64,000 bases of DNA from a candidate division CSSED10-310 bacterium (GTDB lineage Bacteria; CSSED10-310): NCBI GenBank assembly GCA_016931515.1, contig JAFGEQ010000002.1, positions 62,001 through 126,000 of the forward strand. Reading direction: 5' to 3'. The number at the start of each line of letters is the position of its first letter. The first letter of the stretch is position 1. The notes under the pieces were generated by a model. That model saw only the letters and a list, made by a program, of their open reading frames with translations, ran no database searches and was not told where the DNA came from. Shown one piece after another: positions 26,801-35,195 of the stretch. The position numbers were made by a program, and so were the translations under genes.

Positions 26801-29188
26801 GTGTATACGGACAAAAATGCCGATCCCGGAACAAGAACCGCTTCCATTTGGCCGGGTCTGATCTGTCTGTGTATCTGCATTGGTATACTCTTCCCGGGAG
26901 CAATATTTAAGGGTAAAGCGATTCTGCCCGGTAATCTCCTTTATGCGTATCATCCATGGCAAAGTGAATTCCCTGACCAATCGATTCAGCCAGTCAATTG
27001 GATTCTTTTCGACGAAATTCTGGAGTTTATTCCCTGGCGCGAAACAATCAGAAAGAATGTTCTGTCAGGACGGATTCCTTTGTGGGATCCCACTGCATTC
27101 TGTGGTTTTCCATTTGCGGGAATATATCAAAATGCACTGATCTACCCACCTGACCGGTTATTGGATTTTTTGCCTGTCAGTACATATACGTTGATCCGGA
27201 ATGTTTTTCACATTTTGCTAGCCGGCGCAGGAATGGGTTTTTACCTGAAAAGGTATCGAATGAAACAATGTGCCGTTACATTCGGTACACTTGCCTTCGG
27301 AATCTCCGGATTTATGATTGTATGGCTGGGTCATCCCCACGCAAAAGTCGCTGCATGGCTGCCAATGCTGTTTCTTGGAATGGATCATATCCTGTCGAAA
27401 TCCCCCAAAGCTGTCCCGATCGCAGGCTTGGCTATGACCATGACACTTATTGCAGGACATATCGAGACAGCTCTTCATACCATCAGTGCAGCCCTCCTCT
27501 ATCTGATTCTTTCATTATTTATAGACAAGGAATCCCGACATCATATTTTCTTTAAAACCCTTATTGTATTATTCGTCTCAGTCATATCCCTCTGCATTGC
27601 GGGCAGCATGATTATACCGTTTTCTGAATATCTTACACGCTCAGTCGCTTTTGCAACACGGTCATCAGGTGTTATCACGCAAGGTTGGCTCGATCCCATT
27701 CTTGCTATTACCCTTCTTATGCCGCGAGTCTTCGGAAGTAGTGCTGATTTCAATTATTGGTATCCGGGCTTCAACTCCTCAGAAATCGGTGGTGGATATG
27801 TCGGAGTCATCACCGTTCTGCTGGCAATTACAGCGGTGTTTGCTCTCTGGAGAAAACCGTTCGTAATCAAACATGGACTGCTGGTTCTTTTAAGTGGGCT
27901 GATATCTTTCGGTATACCTCCATTCTATTCTCTGATCAGCAAACTCCCAGGTTTTAAAATGTCATATAACTTTCGCCTGGTGATAATTCTGGGCTTCTCA
28001 TCAATTGCCCTAGCCTCTTATATGATCGACAGAATGATCGAAAGTATCCGTCCAATAATGCGATATGCCTCATCCGTGACAGCTATCCTGTTATCAGCAC
28101 TCTGTTTTGCATCAATACCGATTCTTCTGAGGCATACTGATCAAATACCCGTGACTCGGCCATCCGTATCCGCAATTGCAACCACTATCATTCTGATATT
28201 CGGCGCATTAACTGTTCTCCTTTCAGGGAAACACCTCTCAGCAACACCTCAAATCTTTCTGATGTTGCTCGTAATTATTGACCTTCTCTACTTCGGATAC
28301 GGCTTCAATCCTGTAACAGCATCAAATTTCCCTGAACACTGGCCGTTGAGCAAACCATTCGTCCAGGTGCATTCCGATCCGTTCCGAGTCTTGCCGATCG
28401 GTAAAACATATCCACCCCACATCTGTGCCATGATGAACATGCACGATATACGTGGAAACGATGCATTAACACCTCAGATAACCGATGATTTTATTGCCTG
28501 CATTGAACCTGATGTTCGCAGCCCGTTCACACTTCCCGCATTACGACTTATGTATCTAAATAATTGGACGTCTCCCCTGTTGAATGCCCTGAATGTTCGA
28601 TATATTCTCTTCCCTGCAACTGAGACTCAATCGATACCGGAAGGTTTGCAGCCCGTTCGGACATCGGGCGGTGTTCACATTTTTCGTAACCCGAATTGCA
28701 TGCCACGAGCCTTTTGCGTCAGTCACTGGAAAGTCGTCGCCGAGGACCAGGCTGTATTGGAAGCCCTGAGGTCACCCGATGTAGATCTCACCGTAACCGC
28801 TTATCTTACAGATTGCGAATCAGTTCCTTCCTCAAGTTCCGGAGGATCCCAGACAGCAGCAGCAGTAACAGGTTATGACAATCACGAAGTAAATGTTGCG
28901 ACATCGACTGATTCAAATAGCCTGCTGGTTCTTGCGGATACGTTTTTTCCTGGATGGCAGGCAACGGTCGATGAAAAGCCGGTTGAATGTCTTAGAGTCA
29001 ATCACATGATGCGGGGAGTTTTTCTGGATTCCGGCAATCATACAGTGCGATTCAAGTATTGCCCCGTATCCTGGCGTCTGGGATTATTTTTTACTTTAAT
29101 CGGATGCATGTTGTTTGTAACATTTTCTTTTTTGCTGGGCTATGTATTCAGCGATAAAAGAAACCGGGGGACGTCGAGTAGTGGCTGA
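26801..29188 (+). CDS. YfhO-like polytopic membrane protein (GT-C fold candidate)
   Basis: A 795-aa protein with about twelve membrane spans in the first 510 residues and a soluble C-terminal region (about 520-755) ahead of a last span (about 757-780). The early stretch YAYHPWQSEFPD and the later PLWDPTAFCGFPFAGIYQNALIYPPD with its acidic residues match bacterial YfhO proteins, which belong to the GT-C glycosyltransferases that use lipid-linked sugars. The late ADTFFPGWQATVDE is also typical (DxxYPGWxAxVDG). It probably decorates a surface polymer. The start is GTG at 26801, 15 bases after the M23 gene. The next gene overlaps its end. Confidence 0.82.
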   Translation: MYTDKNADPGTRTASIWPGLICLCICIGILFPGAIFKGKAILPGNLLYAYHPWQSEFPDQSIQPVNWILFDEILEFIPWRETIRKNVLSGRIPLWDPTAFCGFPFAGIYQNALIYPPDRLLDFLPVSTYTLIRNVFHILLAGAGMGFYLKRYRMKQCAVTFGTLAFGISGFMIVWLGHPHAKVAAWLPMLFLGMDHILSKSPKAVPIAGLAMTMTLIAGHIETALHTISAALLYLILSLFIDKESRHHIFFKTLIVLFVSVISLCIAGSMIIPFSEYLTRSVAFATRSSGVITQGWLDPILAITLLMPRVFGSSADFNYWYPGFNSSEIGGGYVGVITVLLAITAVFALWRKPFVIKHGLLVLLSGLISFGIPPFYSLISKLPGFKMSYNFRLVIILGFSSIALASYMIDRMIESIRPIMRYASSVTAILLSALCFASIPILLRHTDQIPVTRPSVSAIATTIILIFGALTVLLSGKHLSATPQIFLMLLVIIDLLYFGYGFNPVTASNFPEHWPLSKPFVQVHSDPFRVLPIGKTYPPHICAMMNMHDIRGNDALTPQITDDFIACIEPDVRSPFTLPALRLMYLNNWTSPLLNALNVRYILFPATETQSIPEGLQPVRTSGGVHIFRNPNCMPRAFCVSHWKVVAEDQAVLEALRSPDVDLTVTAYLTDCESVPSSSSGGSQTAAAVTGYDNHEVNVATSTDSNSLLVLADTFFPGWQATVDEKPVECLRVNHMMRGVFLDSGNHTVRFKYCPVSWRLGLFFTLIGCMLFVTFSFLLGYVFSDKRNRGTSSSG

Positions 29189-29918
29189 AATATTTTCTTT
29201 TACAATCAATGGAATGAATGTAATTTGCACAGAGGATGCTGTTGAGAGTCTTAGGGATATCTATCGTTCCGGATTATGGGTGTATGAATGGATGCAGAAG
29301 CAACCGGGTACCTTTCTGCTTCGTGGTCGCAGGCCGGTCCGAGTTGGCGATCTGGCAGGTGCGACGTGTGTTGTAAAACGCCATTCACATGGCGGATCGC
29401 TGGCACGAATTACCGGTGATCGATTTTTCAGCGCCAATCGCGTTCTCAATGCAATGAAATCGGCTGAATATCTTCAGACGAAACGTATACTGACGCCAAG
29501 ATACAGGTTTATTGCGTGGCGAAAATCGGGACTCTGGACCCGGTGTGAGTCGGGTGTCATTTACCTGAATGGAGGTGAGGATGCTGCTGTTTTTCTCTTC
29601 AGAGATATATGTAATAAACTTGATGCAAGGATTGAGCGGGTTGCAGAAGGTATTGGAGCATTAGTGAGGAGATTACACTCCATTGAATTCTTACATAATG
29701 ACTTGAATTTGATGAATTTTCTTATTCTGGAGAGCGACGTAATTGCTATTCTGGATCTTGATAAATCAACACCTTCATTGGGTGACCTGACTCCATCCAT
29801 GTGTCAACGGAACCTGACTCGGTTATTTCGTTCAATCCGAAAAATCGGGCGCCCGGTTAACAGAGTTCGTGCTGAAAACATCATCGACGCGGTGAAGCGG
29901 GGATACGCTGCAGAATAA
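29181..29918 (+). CDS. KDO-kinase/WaaP-like LPS core kinase
   Basis: A 245-aa protein of the lipopolysaccharide-kinase branch of the protein-kinase fold. Residues about 40-70 carry the ATP-loop region, with VVKRHSHGG supplying the lysine. The catalytic loop is LHNDLNLMNFLI (HxD with Asn) and the metal motif is LDLDKST instead of DFG, as in KdkA/WaaP/InaA proteins. It would phosphorylate KDO or heptose in the inner core. The start is uncertain: GTG at 29181 overlaps the previous gene by 8 bases, while ATG at 29142 overlaps it by 47. Its stop overlaps the next start (TAATG), so it is coupled to the heptosyltransferase. Confidence 0.82.
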   Translation: MAEIFSFTINGMNVICTEDAVESLRDIYRSGLWVYEWMQKQPGTFLLRGRRPVRVGDLAGATCVVKRHSHGGSLARITGDRFFSANRVLNAMKSAEYLQTKRILTPRYRFIAWRKSGLWTRCESGVIYLNGGEDAAVFLFRDICNKLDARIERVAEGIGALVRRLHSIEFLHNDLNLMNFLILESDVIAILDLDKSTPSLGDLTPSMCQRNLTRLFRSIRKIGRPVNRVRAENIIDAVKRGYAAE

Positions 29919-30928
29919 TGCCCAGATACAACGCTGAAAAGATTTGTTTATTGAGAACGAGCGCAATCGGTGATGTTGTGCATGCGATGTATCTGGCTCA
30001 ATGCCTAAGGTCCGGATATCCGACATCCGAGATCACATGGGTGACACAGGATATTCCGGGTGCATTGATTCGGGGTCAACCATCTGTTGATCGGGTTCTG
30101 ACATTCAGCAGACATATGGGATGGCGAGGATGGCTTGAGCTGCGATACATCTTGAAGAAAGAGTGTTACGATCTGCTTGTTGTACCTCAAGTGAGCGCGA
30201 AGGTCAGTCTGCTGGCATCCTGGATTCGATCGACGATCAAGCTGGGATTTGATTTTCACCGTGCCCGTGAATTGAGTTGGCTGGTAACAAACCGGCGAAT
30301 ACCTGCCGGACCGCGGGGACACGTACTCGATCAATTCATGGAATTTGTCGATTATTTGGGCATTCAGCACGGTGCCCCGGAATGGAATTTTCATTTTTCA
30401 TTCGAAGAGATTGAATGGAAGCAGAATTGGCAGAAACAGTTTTGTAAACCGATCTGCGCACTCGTTCCGGCTTCTTCCAATCCGGAGAAAGACTGGCCGT
30501 CAGACAGATTCGTCGAACTTGCTGATCGCATATCGACAGATACTGATATGGAGCCGGTGATCATTTGCGGACCCGGTCGCAGAGAAACAGAGATGGCCCG
30601 GTACATTCGAGAGGGAGCCCGGTGCAAGCCTGAAATCGCTTCTGAAAAACCGATCCGGCATACACTGCTTCAACTCGCCTGTTCACGTGTTGTAATCGCG
30701 CCAGATACAGGGCCTCTTCATATGGCTGTCGCCCTTGGAGTTCCGACGATCGGGTTATATGGTTATTCGAATCCAAGACGTTGTGGTCCTTACTATTTTC
30801 GCCATCTGGTCATAGATAAATTCAATGATTCGCCGGATGCACCGGAGCCGGTATCCAACAGAACCAAGCCGGGACGTATGAGCCTGATCACGGTCGGCGA
30901 GGTTATGCAGAAAATCAATATAGCGTAA
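29918..30928 (+). CDS. Glycosyltransferase family 9 (ADP-heptose:LPS heptosyltransferase-like)
   Basis: A 336-aa cytoplasmic/peripheral enzyme that adds heptose to the LPS inner core. It shows the GT9 N-terminal pattern LLRTSAIGDVVHAMYLAQ, the mid-region ALVPASSNPEKDWPSDRFVEL, and the donor-site segment CSRVVIAPDTGPLHMAVALGVPTIGLYG followed by NPRRCGPY. The length fits WaaC/WaaF/RfaQ. Its ATG overlaps the kinase stop (TAATG), so heptosyl transfer and core phosphorylation are coupled. Which heptose residue is added is not decided here. Confidence 0.88.
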   Translation: MPRYNAEKICLLRTSAIGDVVHAMYLAQCLRSGYPTSEITWVTQDIPGALIRGQPSVDRVLTFSRHMGWRGWLELRYILKKECYDLLVVPQVSAKVSLLASWIRSTIKLGFDFHRARELSWLVTNRRIPAGPRGHVLDQFMEFVDYLGIQHGAPEWNFHFSFEEIEWKQNWQKQFCKPICALVPASSNPEKDWPSDRFVELADRISTDTDMEPVIICGPGRRETEMARYIREGARCKPEIASEKPIRHTLLQLACSRVVIAPDTGPLHMAVALGVPTIGLYGYSNPRRCGPYYFRHLVIDKFNDSPDAPEPVSNRTKPGRMSLITVGEVMQKINIA

Positions 30929-30974
30929 CACCCCCTTCACAACGAATCACCCGATTCTGATTAGAAGTGGGTTC

Positions 30975-31883
30975 TCAGGCTGCATCCCCAGGATTTTCCG
31001 GATCGATCTTGAAATAATCTTTTAAAAGGGAGAAAAGCTCCGGATCTGCTTTTTTCAGGTGGGTTGGTCGTTGAAAGAAAACTTCCACCGCCACGGCGAA
31101 AAACTCGGCTTCATCGACACCGGCATAATCGCGTAAAACCTCCCGACATTTGCCTTTGCGCACCTTTTGAATTCGGTCCGCCATGATTCGGATCCATGGT
31201 GCAGAAGCGACCCAGTTCAATCCGACAGGAATTCCGTCCGCGCTTCCGTTGGCCATATCCAGAACATGCGCCATTTCGTGCAGTCCGACATTGGAGTCTT
31301 GTGAGCTCCTTAGATATCCCATTCGGAGTTCATCTTCCGAGAATATTATGGGTCCCTGCTGGTGTACCATGCCTTTGATCGGCAAATCGTCTCGAACCTG
31401 ATACTCCTCGTTGAATCCGGTCGGAAAAACTAAAATGTCTCTGAGATCCGGCCATTCCCAGTCAGGCATTCCAAATCCGAGAGTCGCCGCCGAAGCAGCG
31501 ATTAACAGTCGAATTTCCTCAGAAACATGCCGTCCCTGAACTCCGTAAATATGTTGTTGGTCCAGGAAAATGCTGACATCCTGCTCAAATCTGATCCGGC
31601 CTTTCTGATCGAGTCTCCTGTAAAAACTCACGCGTGATTGGAGAATCTCCCGCCAGTCATCCGGGAAGGGAGTCCTGAGCCGGAAAAACCGGCGCACATA
31701 TTTTTCCATAAGAACAATGAAGAAGAGACATCCGATCGCAATAGATATAAATACTGCTGCAACCGGATTGCTGCGGGATGCAATTACGGCGAATGCGATC
31801 AGAGTGAGAACTCCTGTCAGCGTCAGGTTCGCCGTTATTACTGTGCGGGGGATCTTTTTCATACATCCGGTTTTTCTATCCAT
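30975..31883 (-). CDS. MtfA-like (M90) zinc metallopeptidase with N-terminal membrane anchor
   Basis: A 302-aa protein. Two hydrophobic helices at about residues 15-60 anchor it. The zinc motif HEMAH (about 202-206) followed by VLDMANGSADGIP is the MtfA hallmark, and EFFAVAVEVFFQRP near residue 265 gives the third ligand Glu. In E. coli MtfA is a soluble peptidase that also binds the regulator Mlc; the membrane anchor here is common in other bacteria. The start may be ATG at 31883 or ATG at 31862. The 137-base gap to the divergent M3 peptidase has no strong promoter that I can place. Confidence 0.85.
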   Translation of the reverse strand: MDRKTGCMKKIPRTVITANLTLTGVLTLIAFAVIASRSNPVAAVFISIAIGCLFFIVLMEKYVRRFFRLRTPFPDDWREILQSRVSFYRRLDQKGRIRFEQDVSIFLDQQHIYGVQGRHVSEEIRLLIAASAATLGFGMPDWEWPDLRDILVFPTGFNEEYQVRDDLPIKGMVHQQGPIIFSEDELRMGYLRSSQDSNVGLHEMAHVLDMANGSADGIPVGLNWVASAPWIRIMADRIQKVRKGKCREVLRDYAGVDEAEFFAVAVEVFFQRPTHLKKADPELFSLLKDYFKIDPENPGDAA

Positions 31884-32020
31884 GGATTTTCTGGCAATTC
31901 CTTCATTCGAAGGATTACATGGTCTCTCTATTATACAGGCTCTGCCCCCCGGTTGAAAGGATACGTTAAAGCTGGTATTGAATGCTATTCTGAGTTATTC
32001 CCGGCAAGGAAGGAGTCCAA

Positions 32021-33751
32021 ATGAAATGCATGCGAACCACACCTGAGCGCCTTAAACGACGAAAATATACGCCTCAAAACATAGAATTATGTGATTGGAG
32101 TCAGGTCAAATCGATTTTTGATGAACTTATGAATAGATCGATCGGATCAGCGTCAGAACTCGAGAGATACTATCTGGATGTCAGTGATTTCAACAGCGCA
32201 CTGACCGAGGAGTTTTGCAGGATCCAACTTGCGACATCCGTTAATACAGCGGATAAAGCAGCCAGTGAGCGATTTCAACATTTCAATACTAATATACTTG
32301 CACCGGCCTCGGAATTGACAACAGAGTTGGACAACCGGTTTCTGGACAGTCCTTTCCGGAAAGATCTGGCTCCCGAACGGTATAGCCAGTTAATCCGCCT
32401 GCTTGAAAACAGCCGGGATCTGTTTCGGAAGGAAAACATCGCTTTGACTGTTGAAGATTCTCAATTGATGGAGCGTTTCAATGCTTTATCAGGGGGATTG
32501 AGTGTTGAATTTGATGGAGTAAAACGGAACCTTGTCGAGTTATCCGCGTACCAGGAGAACACGGATCGATCAATAAGAGAACGGGCTTGGAGATGCGCTG
32601 CGCAATGCAAGCTTGATCGCAAGGATGATTTCAATTCGATTTATGACCGGATGATTCTGATCAGAACTCAGATGGCCAAACAAGCAGGATTCAGTAACTT
32701 CAGGGATTATCAACATCAGCGTTTAAATCGCTTCGATTATTCTCCGGCCGACTGTGAGCAATTCCATCGTCTCATTGAAACAGATGCTGTGCCTCTGTTC
32801 CTTAAACGTCAGGAAAAACGACGGCTTCAGATGGGTCTGACACGATTAAAACCTTGGGATATGGGAGTTGACCCGCTTGGTCGCGAACCGTTGAAACCTT
32901 TTCAAACACAGGAAGAACTGATCACTGGTAGTGCGACCATTCTGGATCGGATATACCCGAAACTCGGAGATACTCTCCGATTATTGAACGATTACGGACA
33001 TCTCGATCTGATGACCCGTCAGAACAAGGCACCTGTGGGTTTTAACATGCCGTTTGATGAAACGGGTGTATCCTTTGTCTTTATGAATGCGACAGGACAG
33101 CATAATGATGTTATCGTTTTACTGCACGAAAGCGGGCATGCCATTGAAACAAAAGCCTGTAACGGAGAGTCTGTTTTTCAATACCGACACACTCCCCAGG
33201 AGTGGGGGGAATGTGCGTCCCAATCCATGGAGTTGCTGGCGCTGAATCACATGGATGTTTTTTATTCTGATCCGGCGGACTGCAAGCGATGCGCAGTGGA
33301 TCACTGGGAATCTCTCCTTCTATCATTGATACACACAGCAAGAATAGATGCCTTCCAACACTGGGTGTATACTAATCCCGAACGATCGCCAACAGATCGG
33401 GCCGATAAATGGATGGAATTGATGCAACAGTTTCCGACAGGTGCAGATTATTCGGATTTGGAATCATTTACGAGATGGAGCTGGCAGAGTATCCCTCATC
33501 TCTATATCGTACCGTTTTACTACATAGAGTATGGTATCGCTCAATTGGGAGCAATTCAGGTCTTCAGGAATGAGCGCAAGGAAGGAAAAGCTTTCCTCGA
33601 TCAATGGCTGACAACGATGAAAGAGGGTTATTCTCAGCCTATCCCTCACCTTTATGAGAGAGCGGGATTATCATTTGCAATCCATGGTGATCTGGCAGCA
33701 GAACTGATTGAATTTATTTCGGATGAAATTGACCGGGCTGAGCTAAAATAG
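32021..33751 (+). CDS. M3-family oligopeptidase (oligoendopeptidase F-like)
   Basis: A 576-aa cytosolic zinc peptidase that degrades short peptides. The active site HESGH is at about residues 369-373 within VLLHESGHAIE, and the third ligand Glu is in WGECASQSMELLAL about 25 residues later. A late HLYIVPFYYIEYGIAQLGA matches the substrate-binding region of PepF-like M3 enzymes (YxYxxYYxxYxI type), and the N-terminal half is helical as expected. Length is close to 560-600 for this subfamily. GGAAGGAG precedes the ATG. The TAG stop lies inside the stem of a terminator, so it ends the transcript. Confidence 0.92.
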   Translation: MKCMRTTPERLKRRKYTPQNIELCDWSQVKSIFDELMNRSIGSASELERYYLDVSDFNSALTEEFCRIQLATSVNTADKAASERFQHFNTNILAPASELTTELDNRFLDSPFRKDLAPERYSQLIRLLENSRDLFRKENIALTVEDSQLMERFNALSGGLSVEFDGVKRNLVELSAYQENTDRSIRERAWRCAAQCKLDRKDDFNSIYDRMILIRTQMAKQAGFSNFRDYQHQRLNRFDYSPADCEQFHRLIETDAVPLFLKRQEKRRLQMGLTRLKPWDMGVDPLGREPLKPFQTQEELITGSATILDRIYPKLGDTLRLLNDYGHLDLMTRQNKAPVGFNMPFDETGVSFVFMNATGQHNDVIVLLHESGHAIETKACNGESVFQYRHTPQEWGECASQSMELLALNHMDVFYSDPADCKRCAVDHWESLLLSLIHTARIDAFQHWVYTNPERSPTDRADKWMELMQQFPTGADYSDLESFTRWSWQSIPHLYIVPFYYIEYGIAQLGAIQVFRNERKEGKAFLDQWLTTMKEGYSQPIPHLYERAGLSFAIHGDLAAELIEFISDEIDRAELK

Positions 33752-33770
33752 CTCAGCCCGATACTTTTTA
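33734..33770 (+). terminator. Rho-independent terminator after the M3 peptidase
   Basis: Arms CGGGCTGAGCTA and TAGCTCAGCCCG pair perfectly over 12 bases around an AAA loop, followed by ATACTTTTTAA. The peptidase stop codon is within the stem. The rest of the gap to 33937 shows nothing recognised. Confidence 0.85.
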
Positions 33771-33936
33771 ACTTGTGATGAGGTATTTGAGGAAATATAC
33801 ACAAGCAAGGAATTTAAACCTTTGCAAGGGAGGAACTCAGGGCGGTTTGATACAAAGTTCGTGCCAAAATGCCTTAACTGAAATGATTCTCCCGATTCAT
33901 AAATAAGTAGAACCATCAAGCCGTGAGGAACGAATA

Positions 33937-35064
33937 ATGGATTACCGATTTGATTGCAGGAAATTCAACGGATATAAACCTTGCTCTCCCTATAAACTCT
34001 GTGAAAACTGCAGTGATTATAGCCCCCAGGGATTCAGAATCCTGATCATCAACCTCGATGCTCTCGGCGATGTATTGATGACAACCGCTTTGTTGCCGTC
34101 TATCAAGGCACAACATCCGCAGAGCACAATCCGATGGATAACATTGCCGATGGCGGTGCCGTTATTGGAGAACAACCCTTTTATCGACGAAATAATACCG
34201 TATTCTCCCGAGACATTGTCCTGGCTAAAGTATATGGATTTTGATCTTGTTTTATCATGCGACCGGGACAGGAAATCGACGGCGATTGCAATGAGTGTCA
34301 GTGCTCAGGAAAAACGTGGGTTCGGACTGGGACCGGAGGGTGTGATCATACCACTCAATCAAGAGATGGAATATGCCTATCGACTTGGTATTGATGACAC
34401 TCTCAAATTCCGGACAAACCGCCAGACCGGTCAGCAGATTCTTTCAGAGGGGATGGGGTTTTCTTATCAGCGGCACGAGTATATTTTGGAATTGACCGAT
34501 GAGGAAAGAAAAGCAATCTCCCATTTCCGAGAAGAAAAAGGAATGTTTGGTTCTATCCAGGCACTTGGGATTAACACAGGATGCTCAGGAAAATTCAGAT
34601 ACAAGCGTTTAAATGAAGATCAACTTCACGCACTGATCAAGAAAATTCTTGCACGAGATTCGAATAACGAACTGAGGATTTTTCTTCTGGGAGGTAAAAC
34701 TGAGACTGATCTTAATAATCGATTGATTCAACAAGCTTGTGATCAGCGAGTGATTGCTACGCCAACCGATGAAGGTATTCGAAAGGGACTTCTTTATATC
34801 GCAGCCTGCGATGCGTGTCTGACAGGTGATACGTTTGGATTGCACGCTGCCATCGCCTTAAAAATTCCATCGATTGTTTTTTTTACTATCAGTTGTGATG
34901 TTGAAATCGATTTATATGACCGGGGCAGGATGGTACTCGCTGATGTACCATGCAGACCATGCTGGAAACCCTGGTGTCCAGATCCGATCTGCATCGACCA
35001 GGTTAACCTGGATGAATTGACGGACGCCGCATGGTCAATTCTTCGCCAATTGAGTGTTTCCTGA
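33937..35064 (+). CDS. GT9 heptosyltransferase-like protein with N- and C-terminal cysteine clusters
   Basis: A 375-aa protein. Residues about 32-60 carry the GT9 pattern RILIINLDALGDVLMTTALLP, and LYIAACDACLTGDTFGLHAAIALKIPS is the donor-site block. The protein differs from the GT9 gene at 29.9 kb in having four cysteines at the N-terminus (C7, C16, C22, C25) and a C-terminal group CRPCWKPWCPDPIC. Together these could hold a metal ion and join the two ends. The function is probably sugar transfer to LPS or another glycan; donor unknown. GAGGAA precedes the ATG. It stands alone, after a terminator and before the surface-protein gene. Confidence 0.82.
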   Translation: MDYRFDCRKFNGYKPCSPYKLCENCSDYSPQGFRILIINLDALGDVLMTTALLPSIKAQHPQSTIRWITLPMAVPLLENNPFIDEIIPYSPETLSWLKYMDFDLVLSCDRDRKSTAIAMSVSAQEKRGFGLGPEGVIIPLNQEMEYAYRLGIDDTLKFRTNRQTGQQILSEGMGFSYQRHEYILELTDEERKAISHFREEKGMFGSIQALGINTGCSGKFRYKRLNEDQLHALIKKILARDSNNELRIFLLGGKTETDLNNRLIQQACDQRVIATPTDEGIRKGLLYIAACDACLTGDTFGLHAAIALKIPSIVFFTISCDVEIDLYDRGRMVLADVPCRPCWKPWCPDPICIDQVNLDELTDAAWSILRQLSVS

Positions 35065-35195
35065 TCGCTTCAAAAACAGGAATTCACAGAATTCTTATCC
35101 TCTCCTCAATTTACAAAATTCTACAATTTCCAGTATACTCAGACTGAGGATTGGAAAAAGGGACAGTTCTTTGAAAGAATTGGGAGGAGTTATCA

